A stretch of DNA of 64,000 bases from positions 248,001 to 312,000 of the forward strand of contig NZ_CP048632.1 of NCBI RefSeq assembly GCF_010669145.1. The letters run 5' to 3'. The notes under the pieces are model-generated. The model was given only the letters and a program-made list of their open reading frames with translations. It was not told the origin of the DNA and ran no database searches. Origin of the DNA: Rhizobium oryzihabitans (lineage in GTDB: Bacteria; Pseudomonadota; Alphaproteobacteria; Rhizobiales; Rhizobiaceae). Position 1 is the first letter of the stretch; each line of letters opens with the position of its first letter. A program made the translations under genes and the position numbers. This document shows, one piece after another, positions 19,832 to 27,775 of this stretch.

Positions 19832-19960
19832 GTGCATCCGCACTCCGTCACCACGGACTTGATCCGGGGTCCAGCGCGATCAAGTCCGTGATCGCGAGAG
19901 ACTCTTCTCACGGCGCAGACGCGCCGTGGCTGGATTCCGGCTCAAGGCCGGAATGACGGA
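19832..19960. repeat. Dispersed intergenic repeat, copy 2
   Basis: Closely matches 3854-3984 over about 130 bp, with shared GCATCCGCACTCCGTCACC start, GGTCCAGYGCGATCAAGTCC middle and GGCGCAGACGCGCCGTGGCTGG hairpin region. It sits just past the 3' end of gpt. Confidence 0.85.
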
Positions 19961-19986
19961 TGAGAAATGGGTTCCTCTGTGGGCAA

Positions 19987-20484
19987 TCAGCCGCGCGATC
20001 CCTTGGCGATCGGCTCCTGATAGGTGAAGCCCATGTCCCAGGGGAAATAAATCCAGGTGTCCTGGCTGACTTCGGTCACAAAAGTGTCAATGGTCGGCAC
20101 GCCCTTCGGCTTGGCGTAGACACAGGCGAAATGCGCCTTCGGCAACATTTCGCGCACTTCCAATGCCGTCTTGCCGGTATCGGTCAGATCGTCGACGACC
20201 AGCACGCCTTCGCCGCTATCCGTCATCAGTTCCGGCGCCACGCCCTTAAGAAGAACCGTGTCGCCCTGATTGACGTAATCATGGCGGGTGGCGATGCAGA
20301 CCGTATCGATCATGCGGATGTTCAGTTCGCGGGAAATGATCGCCGCCGGCACGAGGCCGCCGCGGGTGATACAGACGATTGCCCGGAACTCTTTGTCGAG
20401 ACCGGCAAGACGCCAGGCAAGCGCGCGGGCGTCGCGGTGGAACTGATCCCAGGATACGGGAAAGGCTTTATCGGGAAGGGACAT
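19987..20484 (-). CDS. gpt: Xanthine phosphoribosyltransferase
   Basis: A 165-residue type I phosphoribosyltransferase. The PRPP-binding motif [14 protein letters not shown] is clear (about residues 91-104), with upstream [19 protein letters not shown]. It salvages xanthine and guanine to nucleotides in the cytosol. I choose ATG 20484 ([12 protein letters not shown]), which gives the standard length; another ATG lies four codons upstream. Confidence 0.93.
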   Translation of the reverse strand: MSLPDKAFPVSWDQFHRDARALAWRLAGLDKEFRAIVCITRGGLVPAAIISRELNIRMIDTVCIATRHDYVNQGDTVLLKGVAPELMTDSGEGVLVVDDLTDTGKTALEVREMLPKAHFACVYAKPKGVPTIDTFVTEVSQDTWIYFPWDMGFTYQEPIAKGSRG

Positions 20485-20596
20485 GTCGTCTACCATCTGG
20501 TCAAAATTGTCGATGGCTTTGGCTAATAGCCGCAAGACCGGCAAAAAGGCAAGCTTTCCGCGCAGGGAGCATTGTGTCGACTGCAAGATCGCAGCT

Positions 20597-20725
20597 TGTT
20601 TCTTCTCCCCTGCCGGGGAGAAGGTGGCCCGAAGGGTCGGATGAGGGGGCAACGTCGCCGTAACTCACTGCCCTTGCCCCCTCATCCCGCTGCCGCGACC
20701 TTCTCCCCGGCGGGGAGAAGAAACA
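20597..20725. repeat. Rhizobial palindromic intergenic repeat
   Basis: Outer arms TGTTTCTTCTCCCC..GGGGAGAAGGT and ACCTTCTCCCC..GGGGAGAAGAAACA are inverted, and a second nested pair ATGAGGGGGCAA/TTGCCCCCTCAT lies inside. The whole can fold as a long cruciform. No coding content; position between gpt and a stress gene. Confidence 0.85.
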
Positions 20726-20765
20726 CGCGGCAGGCGCTCGGCCCACATTCAAACGTCAATGTATC

Positions 20766-21611
20766 CTAGCGCGACAGCAGCGTCAGCGCCGTCATGGAAT
20801 CCAGCAGGGTGCGGGTCACGCCGCCGAACAGCAGCTCCCACCAGCGGGAATGGCCATAGGCGCCCATGACCAGAAGGTCGATGCTGTGGTCGGACAGGCG
20901 GTTTTCGATGGCCGCCTGCGGCGAGACACCGGCGATCTTTTCCTGCGAGGTGACCGTGACGTTGACGCCGTGGCGGGCAAGTGTGGCGGCCAGCTCCGCA
21001 CCGGCAAGGCCGGACGATTGCGTTTCGCTCTCGGCCTGATCGACAGAGAAGATCTCAACGCTTTCGGCCGCGATCAGGAAGGGCAGGGCGTCGAAGGTAG
21101 CGCGTGTCGCTTCACGGGAGCCGTTCCAGGCGATCAGCACGCGCTTGATCGGTTTGGCGACTGTGAGCACATGCGGGACGAGGAGAACGGGGCGGCCGCT
21201 TTCATAAAGAAAACCGTCAATGTCAGAGCGGCTGTCGGAGAGTGCGGAAGAACTGCTCTGGCGGGCAACGATGAGATCGGCGCAGCGGGCGCTGTCGATC
21301 GCCGATGCGGAGGCGTAACCAACCGAGGTGATGAAGCTGCGCCATTCATGCGAGATGCCATTGGCCGATAGGGTGCGCTCGAAAAGCGTGCCGACATCGG
21401 TGGTTTCCTTGTGCGCGACGTCCTGAAGCGCCTGGACGGTTGCGGGGTCGGGAATTTCCATCGGCGCGACAAGCGGAACGGCGGCGAGCGTTTCCATGTG
21501 CAGGCCAATCACATGGGAGGAAAACTGGTCGGCAAGGCTGACGACGAATTCGCCGAGCTTTTGCGTGTTCGCAACATTATCGACCACTGTCAGTATCGTT
21601 TTATAACCCAT
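20766..21611 (-). CDS. Universal stress protein, two UspA domains
   Basis: A 281-residue protein. The first Usp domain begins MGYKTILTVVDNVANTQKLGEFVVSLAD; the second begins PIKRVLIAWNGSREATRATFDALPFL and ends DLLVMGAYGHSRWWELLFGGVTRTLLDSMTALTLLSR, with the G-x(2)-G-x(9)-G-S/T-type nucleotide-binding tail (GAYGHSRWWELLFGGVTRTLL). It probably binds ATP and dimerises internally. Monocistronic. Confidence 0.9.
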   Translation of the reverse strand: MGYKTILTVVDNVANTQKLGEFVVSLADQFSSHVIGLHMETLAAVPLVAPMEIPDPATVQALQDVAHKETTDVGTLFERTLSANGISHEWRSFITSVGYASASAIDSARCADLIVARQSSSSALSDSRSDIDGFLYESGRPVLLVPHVLTVAKPIKRVLIAWNGSREATRATFDALPFLIAAESVEIFSVDQAESETQSSGLAGAELAATLARHGVNVTVTSQEKIAGVSPQAAIENRLSDHSIDLLVMGAYGHSRWWELLFGGVTRTLLDSMTALTLLSR

Positions 21612-21799
21612 TTTTCTCTCCTCGGTGACGCGTCGTTTTCAGATCGTTCTGGCCTGTCTTCGAATAGCCGTAACGATCTAGGTCATTGTTTTTCGCATTG
21701 TCCGGACAGAAAAGCGGTTCCGCTCTTCCTGGAAATGCTCTGGGGAGAGTGGCCGCCTTTGCCGGCCGCCACCTTGATTTTGGTCAACCCGCTTACGGC

Positions 21800-22591
21800 T
21801 CAGGCGGTTGCATCGCCCTTGCCGGCTGCCAGCCGTTTTTCCTCGCCGATTGTTTCGATCATCGCCGCTACCGCGTCCGCCGCTGCCTTCAGGACGGTGG
21901 CGTCGCGGGCGCGAACGACGATCTCCGTCGAAAAGCGCTGTCCGTCATATTTGGGGTAGGAGCCGATGCTGGTTTCAGGGTGTGCTTTCTGGATGGCCGT
22001 CAGCGGCGTACCGATGTCGCCTTCGCCATAGGGCGAGCGCACCGCCTGCGACATGACCTTCGAACCGGTGCGCAATGTCGGCATGACATTGTCGAGCATG
22101 GCCTGAAATACCTGCGGCACGCCGGCCATGACATAAACATTGCCGATGACGAAGCCGGGGGCGACGGAAACGGGATTGGCGATATGCCTTGCACCTCTTG
22201 GCATGCGCGCCATGCGCTTGCGCGCTTCCGTGAATTCCATTTCGCGGACGCGGTACATCTCGCCGAGGAGGCGCAACGCCTCGGCATCGTGTTCGCAGGG
22301 CAGGCCGAATGCCACTGATACCGCATCGGCAGTGATGTCATCATGGGTCGGGCCTATGCCGCCGGAGGTGAACACGTAATCATAACGGCTGCGAAGGGCG
22401 TTCAGCGCCTCGACGATCGCATCCTCCTCGTCGGCGACGATGCGCACCTCCTTGAGGTCAATCCCTGACATGGTGAGAACATCCGCGAGATGCCCTATAT
22501 TCTTGTCCTTGGTGCGGCCCGACAGCAATTCATCGCCAATGGCGAGCATGGCGGCGGTCACGACGGATTGGGTGGAGGAGGGATTGGACAT
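21800..22591 (-). CDS. CinA/MoaB-like molybdopterin-binding domain protein
   Basis: A 263-residue protein with the MoCF-binding fold found in CinA N-termini: VVTAAMLAIGDELLSGRTKDKNIGHLADVL and YDYVFTSGGIGPTHDDITADAVSVAFG. It lacks the C-terminal nicotinamide-nucleotide amidase domain of full CinA. The family is associated with ADP-ribose pyrophosphatase activity, but the role of the short form is unclear. An ATG five codons upstream (22606) is an alternative start. Confidence 0.85.
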   Translation of the reverse strand: MSNPSSTQSVVTAAMLAIGDELLSGRTKDKNIGHLADVLTMSGIDLKEVRIVADEEDAIVEALNALRSRYDYVFTSGGIGPTHDDITADAVSVAFGLPCEHDAEALRLLGEMYRVREMEFTEARKRMARMPRGARHIANPVSVAPGFVIGNVYVMAGVPQVFQAMLDNVMPTLRTGSKVMSQAVRSPYGEGDIGTPLTAIQKAHPETSIGSYPKYDGQRFSTEIVVRARDATVLKAAADAVAAMIETIGEEKRLAAGKGDATA

Positions 22592-22869
22592 GGTTGCACT
22601 CGTCATCTGTTTCGAGCGACGTTAACGCCGCGTCGGCGTGAATGCAAAGCGGTTTTGAATAAACGCAAAACGGGAAATGGTTGACGATGCCAGTTTGCGT
22701 TCACTCATGGTGAACAGTGCGTATGCCAATCCCCGGCTGGCGGGATGCGGGCTCGTCCGCTACCTTTCCTTCACACACATTTGACGGGTCAACGCCGATG
22801 ATCATCGAGTTTTTAAAGAAACTTATCGCCGGTACGCCGGAAACAGTTCCAACAAGGGAAACGAAGAGA

Positions 22870-23469
22870 ATGACGAAAGTTTTGGTCCTCTATTATTCTT
22901 CTTACGGTCACATCGAGACGATGGCCTATGCTGTTGCAGAAGGCGTGAAATCGACCGGCGCGGAAGTCGTCGTCAAACGTGTACCGGAACTGGTGCCGGA
23001 AGAAGTCGCCAAGTCCTCGCACTTCAAGATGGATCAGGCAGCGCCGATCGCCACCGTGGACGAACTGGCCGATTATGACGCCATCATCGTTGGCGCCGGC
23101 ACGCGTTTCGGCACGGTCGCTTCGCAGATGCGCAATTTCTGGGATCAGACCGGCGGTCTGTGGTTCAACGGCAAGCTGGTCGGCAAGGTCGGCTCTGCCT
23201 TCACCTCGTCCGCCACGCAGCATGGCGGTCAGGAATCGACCATCCTCGGTTTCATTCCCACCTTCCTGCACCACGGCATGGCCGTTGTCGGTCTTCCCTA
23301 TGCCTTCCAGGGCCAGATGGGCGTCGATGAAATCAAGGGTGGTTCGCCCTATGGCGCCTCCACCATCACCGACGGTGACGGTTCGCGCCAGCCTTCGCAG
23401 ATCGAACTGGAAGCTGCTCGCTATCAGGGCGCGCATGTGGCGAAGCTTGCCGCCAAGCTTTCGGCTTGA
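22870..23469 (+). CDS. wrbA: NAD(P)H:quinone oxidoreductase WrbA
   Basis: A 199-residue flavodoxin-like protein starting [25 protein letters not shown], with the FMN-phosphate loop YSSYGHIE. The internal [25 protein letters not shown] region ([18 protein letters not shown]) and [14 protein letters not shown] [16 protein letters not shown] are WrbA hallmarks. It forms tetramers and reduces quinones with two electrons to limit oxidative stress. Upstream in-frame starts exist, but ATG 22870 gives the standard protein. Confidence 0.95.
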   Translation: MTKVLVLYYSSYGHIETMAYAVAEGVKSTGAEVVVKRVPELVPEEVAKSSHFKMDQAAPIATVDELADYDAIIVGAGTRFGTVASQMRNFWDQTGGLWFNGKLVGKVGSAFTSSATQHGGQESTILGFIPTFLHHGMAVVGLPYAFQGQMGVDEIKGGSPYGASTITDGDGSRQPSQIELEAARYQGAHVAKLAAKLSA

Positions 23470-23490
23470 GCCCGAATTGCTGAAAAAAGA

Positions 23491-23518
23491 AATGCGGCCC
23501 GAAAGGCCGCATTTTCTT
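23491..23518 (+). terminator. Intrinsic terminator after wrbA
   Basis: The stem AATGCGGCC/GGCCGCATT (9 bp) with a CGAAA loop is followed by TTCTTATT. A-rich before and T-rich after, so it may also work in the opposite direction. Confidence 0.9.
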
Positions 23519-23568
23519 ATTCCGGCGTCTCACATCGCCGGTCCCGGAGGGGATGATTTTAAGGCGGG

Positions 23569-23658
23569 TCAGATCGGCAGGTTGACCATGAAAAGGCAGC
23601 TTGCGACCACGAAGCCGAGCATCGATATTTCTAGAAAACCGTTCAATCCGTCACGCAT
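23569..23658 (-). CDS. 29-residue hydrophobic mini-protein
   Basis: The minus strand has an excellent GGAGG ribosome site 7 bp before an ATG. It reads MRDGLNGFLEISMLGFVVASCLFMVNLPI, a single hydrophobic helix. It is too short for most gene finders, but site strength and composition make it credible. Function unknown. Confidence 0.6.
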   Translation of the reverse strand: MRDGLNGFLEISMLGFVVASCLFMVNLPI

Positions 23659-23785
23659 TTCAATCCTCCTTGTTTGATCGAAAAGAGAACGGAAAAAATC
23701 TATCGCGGTTCCATAACAGAAGAATGAAATTTAGGAATTTTTAACGGGCCACCGTTCCGCCGTGCGGCGGAGAGGGATTTCATGT

Positions 23786-23875
23786 TCAGCCGGTGACGAC
23801 GAAGGCAACGACGAGATGGCCGAGAAGGCCGATTGCGAGGCAGGAGAGGAGGAATATGAACAGGGCTTTTTTCAT
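23786..23875 (-). CDS. 29-residue membrane mini-protein
   Basis: MKKALFIFLLSCLAIGLLGHLVVAFVVTG is one transmembrane helix with a KK start, preceded by CCGGAAAC. Two in-frame ATGs upstream (23893 and 23935) could extend it to 35 or 49 residues. It lies next to another mini-membrane-protein gene. Function unknown. Confidence 0.55.
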   Translation of the reverse strand: MKKALFIFLLSCLAIGLLGHLVVAFVVTG

Positions 23876-23951
23876 GTTTCCGGAAGCTTCCATCTGTTTC
23901 GTTCCATCAAACCCGTTATCTTGAAAATTCAGCATCAAAGAGCGCGTATTG

Positions 23952-24197
23952 TTACGCCTTGATATCGAGACCCGCTTCGATTGCTGCGGCGATGAAGGCC
24001 TTGCGCGCATCTTCGGGCTTCTTTTTGCCGGCATCGACGGCGGCGCAGACCAAGAGCGCCTTGTCCAGCGCGTCGCCATCCTCTATCGGCCAATCTTCGA
24101 TCAGCGCCCAGGAGGCCGCTTGTGTGGTCTCGATACTCGTATAGTCGCCCGGCGTTTCGAACGCGATCAGGACGGGTTTTTGCCAGCGCGTGTTCAT
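23952..24197 (-). CDS. DUF982 domain-containing protein
   Basis: An 81-residue protein: W-x-P-V-L-I-A-F-E-T near the start, then ALIEDWPIEDGDALDKALLVCAAVDAGKKKPEDARKAFIAAAIEAGL. This is the DUF982 pattern, a family expanded in Rhizobiales. Function is not known. Confidence 0.9.
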   Translation of the reverse strand: MNTRWQKPVLIAFETPGDYTSIETTQAASWALIEDWPIEDGDALDKALLVCAAVDAGKKKPEDARKAFIAAAIEAGLDIKA

Positions 24198-24290
24198 CGC
24201 TTATCCGTATTGGTTATCGTCCCCGGCTCTAAACGAAGCGGGTGGGATGCGCAATCCCGTTAGCGGGCCGTTTTGCCGGGTGCGGTGCGG

Positions 24291-24596
24291 TCAGTCGTCG
24301 CGCCCGAACAGCCAGTCGCGAATGATGCGCCGGTCGATGAGTTCCAGCGAGCGATCCGGCGCGATACGGTAGGTTTCCACCGCCCTGGTGCTGCCGTCGA
24401 TACGGAATTCATGGCTGAAGGTGCTGCCGATCGGCGACTTCGTCAGCTTGGTGCGCGGCTGACCTCTGTAGATGATGCTGCCGGGGATGGGTTCGACATA
24501 GGGCGCGGGGCCGACATAGCCGGCCGGCCCGGCTGTGGTGCATCCGGTAAGTGCCAGCGCAAGCGCGATAGTGGCCGATGATACGAGCGTTTTCAT
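24291..24596 (-). CDS. Small lipoprotein
   Basis: A 101-residue protein. Signal peptide MKTLVSSATIALALALTGC ends in a lipobox (L-T-G-C), so Cys19 should be lipidated and the protein anchored in the envelope. The mature part is Pro/Gly-rich, then has a basic/acidic C-terminal domain ending DWLFGRDD. GGAGG lies right before the ATG. Confidence 0.8.
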   Translation of the reverse strand: MKTLVSSATIALALALTGCTTAGPAGYVGPAPYVEPIPGSIIYRGQPRTKLTKSPIGSTFSHEFRIDGSTRAVETYRIAPDRSLELIDRRIIRDWLFGRDD

Positions 24597-24675
24597 TCTG
24601 TCCTCCGAAGTGCGTCTGCGAAAACGATATGGAGGCGCGGCGGTTCCCGACAACGGCAGGGACAATTTGCCCCGG

Positions 24676-24780
24676 CTATTTGCTCTTTGGATTTTGAATG
24701 TCGCGCGCAACCCAGCGAAAGAAAGCGTAGACGACGAGGCCGAAGATGAAAAGCGGGATGAGGTTCGCAAAACCGGACAT
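24676..24780 (-). CDS. 34-residue membrane mini-protein
   Basis: MSGFANLIPLFIFGLVVYAFFRWVARDIQNPKSK: one transmembrane helix followed by a charged tail. Upstream there is a GGGAGGGAG stretch and a duplicated GAATCAC/GAATCAT motif. Likely expressed just before the small lipoprotein gene. Confidence 0.5.
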   Translation of the reverse strand: MSGFANLIPLFIFGLVVYAFFRWVARDIQNPKSK

Positions 24781-25381
24781 ATGATTCTCGTGATTCTCGT
24801 TTCTCCCTCCCATTCCGGGGGTCTAACCGGAGACAAAGAGGCAAGGCAAGAGCTGCGTGCGGCACCGCCGGTCAAAATTCCGTGTGCCTGTGGGGAGGGG
24901 GTAATTGTCGGCTGAAGAGGTAATGCCTGTGCGGTGGGAGCCTGCGGGGGGAGGCCTGGCGCACTGCCAGTGATACCAGGCCTCTCCGTCCTCCCGCCAG
25001 TTTCAGGGGTCGGGTGACTTCTTCAAGTATGACGAGTGATCGCTAATATACATAGACCGAGAAATTACCTCGAATAAATAGCTACCATAGTTGATGTTCA
25101 GGACAGGGCGCCTGTGGTGCACCGTGACATGCGACTGCAGTCTCCGGATCCCGAGGATATTATCCGGCAAATCTTTCTACAGCCATGGAAACGGAAGACG
25201 CTTTTTCCCGCCATGCGGGAGCTCAATTGGCCGCACTGTTCGTCAAGGACGGTTTAACCCGTTGAAAGGGAACGGGATGCCCGTTTCGCTTCAAGTTGCA
25301 GCATACGAAGGAAACGGGAACCATTTGCACCCTTCCATCATTAAAGTCGGCAGGACACATGCCAATAATGGAGGGTTATAC
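24781..25381. other. Non-coding region with a strong stem-loop
   Basis: About 600 bp between divergent small genes. The inverted repeat GAGGCCTGG (24951-24959) / CCAGGCCTC (24976-24984) has a smaller TGGC..GCCA hairpin inside its loop and flanking GGGAGG/CCTCCC extension. No T-run follows it. I see no other gene; a small RNA cannot be excluded. Confidence 0.5.
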
Positions 25382-25534
25382 ATGCTCGGCACCATCCTCG
25401 TTATCCTGCTCATTCTTTTCCTGATCGGCGCTCTGCCAAGCTGGGGTTACCACAATTACGGCTATGGCCCATCGGGCGGCCTCGGGCTCGTTCTTGTCAT
25501 CGTACTGATCCTGGTTTTGCTTGGGCGTATTTGA
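25382..25534 (+). CDS. DUF3309 family membrane mini-protein
   Basis: A 50-residue protein: MLGTILVILLILFLIGALPSWGYHNYGYG, then GPSGGLGLVLVIVLILVLLGRI. Two hydrophobic helices are joined by an aromatic/Gly loop, the DUF3309 signature common in Rhizobiales. GGAGGG precedes the ATG by 6 bp. Often linked with stress response; function unproven. Confidence 0.92.
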   Translation: MLGTILVILLILFLIGALPSWGYHNYGYGPSGGLGLVLVIVLILVLLGRI

Positions 25535-25559
25535 CCGACAGCATTGAAGATGCAGCAAC

Positions 25560-25601
25560 CGCCCGCTTGGCGCAAAGGCGTCAATGCGGGCGTTGTTTCT
25601 T
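25560..25601 (+). terminator. Probable terminator after the DUF3309 gene
   Basis: The stem CGCCCGC/GCGGGCG (7 bp), with a 19-nt loop, is followed by TTGTTTCTT. Confidence 0.65.
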
Positions 25602-25772
25602 CTGAAATATGAGGAAGATACAAAAAAACACGAAATTCGAATGGCTTAGAGGGCCGCCGCCCGAGCTTTTTCGATCGGGTCCTAAAAAACAGCACATTCG
25701 GAACGAACCCTCTTGCGCCCAAAATGGATTCGTTCTAAATGCCCGCCATCGCTCGAATTGAAGAGCGTGTGA

Positions 25773-25812
25773 GGCCTCGTGGCGGAGTGGTGACGCAGAG
25801 GACTGCAAATCC
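25773..25812 (+). other. 5' part of tRNA-Cys(GCA); left prophage attachment site
   Basis: GGCCTCG acceptor strand, TG, D-arm GCGG..GC, then GAGGA CTGCAAA TCC with anticodon GCA at 25805-25807. After TCC (25812) the sequence stops matching a tRNA: the rest of the anticodon stem, the T-arm and CCA are absent. An integrase gene follows 100 bp later. I infer the prophage recombined in the anticodon region and that an intact tRNA-Cys lies at the unseen right end. Confidence 0.78.
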
Positions 25813-25912
25813 CAACAAAATGTAATGTTTTCAGTAGGCGTTCTGAATAAGACGACCCAAAACGATACATTTTCCGCCGTATACGGCCATTGATTTCATT
25901 CACAAATTTTGA

Positions 25913-27121
25913 CTATTCAGAACGGCCAAAACGCTTTTTCGTGGCCTCTAAAACGCGCTTCTCTGTCTCTTTCGCATACCCGCGATAGGCCGAAGCCGTC
26001 TTGTGCTTTGACAGCACTCTGCCTTGCCCTTCGGTAAGGCCTTTCTCCTCAAGCTCCGTCATGCCGCCATGCCTGCACATATCCAGGCTGAACTCTGGCG
26101 CCGACAGTTTCCCCGCCTCCCTGAGCTTGTCAGCCATCTCCCTGACTTCATGAGCCAAGAACGTTCCATCACCAAAAAGCTGGCCGTTCTTCTTACACAC
26201 GATCGATGTGCCGTATCTCGGCGCCTTGCGAAGAACCTCTTCAGCTTGGGAATAGAGCAGGACTTTCGATCCATCTTCGTCGACGAACTCGAGCGGGTGC
26301 AGCGCCAGCGCATCATTCTTTCGATGCTTCAGCCGGATCTTGTCGGGATGGTCGGATGCTCTATATCCGGTCCACGGCGCAAAGCCGGCTCCGATCGATG
26401 ACGGGCGCATCAGCCATTCGAAGGCCAGCACGGCGGCTGCAGCCAACTCCCCACGGCCATTCTCAATCGCCCCGTCGGCAAACTCATAGACCGCTTTGCG
26501 ATCAACATATCCCTTGGTCGCCTTCTGACGTCTCTTTACGGTGACGCCTTCCCATGGGTTCGCAACATCGTTTCGGAACTGGTCGGGGTGATGCGGCCGC
26601 ATGCGCTTCCACATGGCCTTGCAATAGGTGACGACCTTCTCACCCATGCGGTTGGCGGTGTCACCTGAGAAATGCAGGTAGACCTTTTCGGCCGTGCTGA
26701 CGCCGACGTTGTTAACCTTCGCATCTCCGAACCTGACCTTGTCACCATTCGGTTTTGTTATTTGAACATCTGTCACGCGTTTGAAAACACGCTTGTAATC
26801 GGCCCGGCTAAACTCGCCTACGCGCTCCAGAAAAGAATTGTGAGACAGGTAGACGTTCACAAGCCACTCGACAGTGCCGTATCGGCTCGTATCGGGCTCG
26901 TGACGAGGGTTTGCTTTCTCCCTGCGCCAGCCCTCCAGCCGATCATTCCAGACCTTTGCTGCGGCCACCAGTTCAGCCTGAGAAAGGTTGACGCCAAGAG
27001 CCGCGCTGCGGTAGGGGCAGCCAGCCTTGCGGTATAGGGTAGGGCACGTCCAATAGTAGCCGGTTGATCCGTTGGCCAGCGTCTTGAACGAGGTATACGG
27101 AGGCATAGTGACGGGGATCAT
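25913..27121 (-). CDS. Prophage tyrosine recombinase (integrase)
   Basis: A 402-residue protein starting MIPVTMPPYTSFKTL. The C-terminal half has the catalytic-region pattern: AFEWLMRPSSIG (first Arg), DMCRHGGMTELEEKGL in the HxxR position (the first His looks replaced by Asp), SKHKTASAYRGYAK with a His before the probable nucleophile Tyr. It should catalyse integration at the tRNA-Cys site. It is the last gene of the leftward operon and overlaps the excisionase-like gene by one ATGA. Confidence 0.9.
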   Translation of the reverse strand: MIPVTMPPYTSFKTLANGSTGYYWTCPTLYRKAGCPYRSAALGVNLSQAELVAAAKVWNDRLEGWRREKANPRHEPDTSRYGTVEWLVNVYLSHNSFLERVGEFSRADYKRVFKRVTDVQITKPNGDKVRFGDAKVNNVGVSTAEKVYLHFSGDTANRMGEKVVTYCKAMWKRMRPHHPDQFRNDVANPWEGVTVKRRQKATKGYVDRKAVYEFADGAIENGRGELAAAAVLAFEWLMRPSSIGAGFAPWTGYRASDHPDKIRLKHRKNDALALHPLEFVDEDGSKVLLYSQAEEVLRKAPRYGTSIVCKKNGQLFGDGTFLAHEVREMADKLREAGKLSAPEFSLDMCRHGGMTELEEKGLTEGQGRVLSKHKTASAYRGYAKETEKRVLEATKKRFGRSE

Positions 27122-27357
27122 CACCACACTTCCGGGTCGGCGTTTTCGTCTACGCCAATAGCCTTGTCCAGGTCGATCTTGCGCCACGCTCTGAATCTGC
27201 CCTTGCCGGTTCCGGTCTCGATGAACGGCCGAGGCCACACGGTTCCAACACGGCTGATAAACGCATCGACCGTCTTTTCGCCGGCATAGGCTGCCGCGTG
27301 CTCATCTCTAAGGACAGCAGGCCAGCATCCGGCGGGGATGACAGCATGTTTCGTCAT
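27121..27357 (-). CDS. Excisionase/AlpA-like small DNA-binding protein
   Basis: A 78-residue protein with AAAYAGEKTVDAFISRVGTVWPRPFIETGTGKGRFRAWRKIDLDKAIG. This resembles the winged-helix excisionase/AlpA pattern in which a helix is followed by a recognition wing and a W-R-K-x-D-L-D-x-A-I ending. Position directly upstream of the integrase supports a recombination-directionality role. The assignment is by pattern and context. Confidence 0.65.
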   Translation of the reverse strand: MTKHAVIPAGCWPAVLRDEHAAAYAGEKTVDAFISRVGTVWPRPFIETGTGKGRFRAWRKIDLDKAIGVDENADPEVW

Positions 27358-27649
27358 TTATCCCGCTTTCCCCGTTTTCAACAGGCTGTTTGTGCACAGG
27401 CGATCCCTCTCTCCTTTCAATCGCCGCTCGGCGTTCCGGCATTACGAAGAGATGCGCCTTGCCAGCGTCGGCAGCATCAGCCAACGCTCTAAGACCATCT
27501 GGCGTGATAGCCGCAAAGCTGCCGTTAGGGCCATGCGATTTCATCAAGCCCATTTCGCATAGGCGCTTGCTGGTTTGGCAGGGAACGATGATGGCCGAAG
27601 TGCTTCCGACCGATTGAAGCATTTGAATTTGTCGCTTACCTAGCCGCAT
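27308..27649 (-). CDS. Prophage hypothetical protein
   Basis: A protein of up to 113 residues starting MRLGKRQIQMLQSVGSTSAIIVP, with a helical N-terminal half (CQTSKRLCEMGLMK, DGLRALADAADAGK) resembling a small winged-helix protein. The last 17 residues overlap the next gene by 50 bp and look unnatural (CCHPRRMLACCP). One extra G in the run near 27378 would end the protein in an ATGA overlap instead. Confidence 0.6.
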   Translation of the reverse strand: MRLGKRQIQMLQSVGSTSAIIVPCQTSKRLCEMGLMKSHGPNGSFAAITPDGLRALADAADAGKAHLFVMPERRAAIERREGSPVHKQPVENGESGINDETCCHPRRMLACCP

Positions 27650-27701
27650 CACCGCTCCTCCTATTCGACGGGTGGAGACGTCCGCACCGGCATGCGCCAA
27701 A

Positions 27702-27741
27702 ACGTGGATATCCTGATGTGGTCACATGGTGACGTGGATAT
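27702..27741. promoter_or_regulatory. Direct repeats flanking a palindrome upstream of the int/xis genes
   Basis: ACGTGGATAT occurs at 27702-27711 and 27732-27741, exactly 30 bp apart, with the palindrome GTCAC-ATG-GTGAC (27721-27733) between them. It lies in the only sizeable gap of the leftward operon. Possible regulator or recombination-protein site. Confidence 0.4.
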
Positions 27742-27775
27742 TTGTGAAGGCCAATCTTGCAAAGTATCCAGCGTA

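Noticed and set aside
19531-19911. A 126-codon minus-strand frame upstream of gpt
   Set aside because: It runs through the dispersed repeat, has no ribosome site and an unnatural composition.
25091-25381. A 97-codon N-terminal extension of the DUF3309 gene
   Set aside because: The family protein is about 50 residues and a strong GGAGGG site precedes the internal ATG.
25773-26100. Group I intron interrupting tRNA-Cys
   Set aside because: No 3' half of the tRNA is found downstream and the integrase gene begins within 100 bp; prophage insertion explains the break better.
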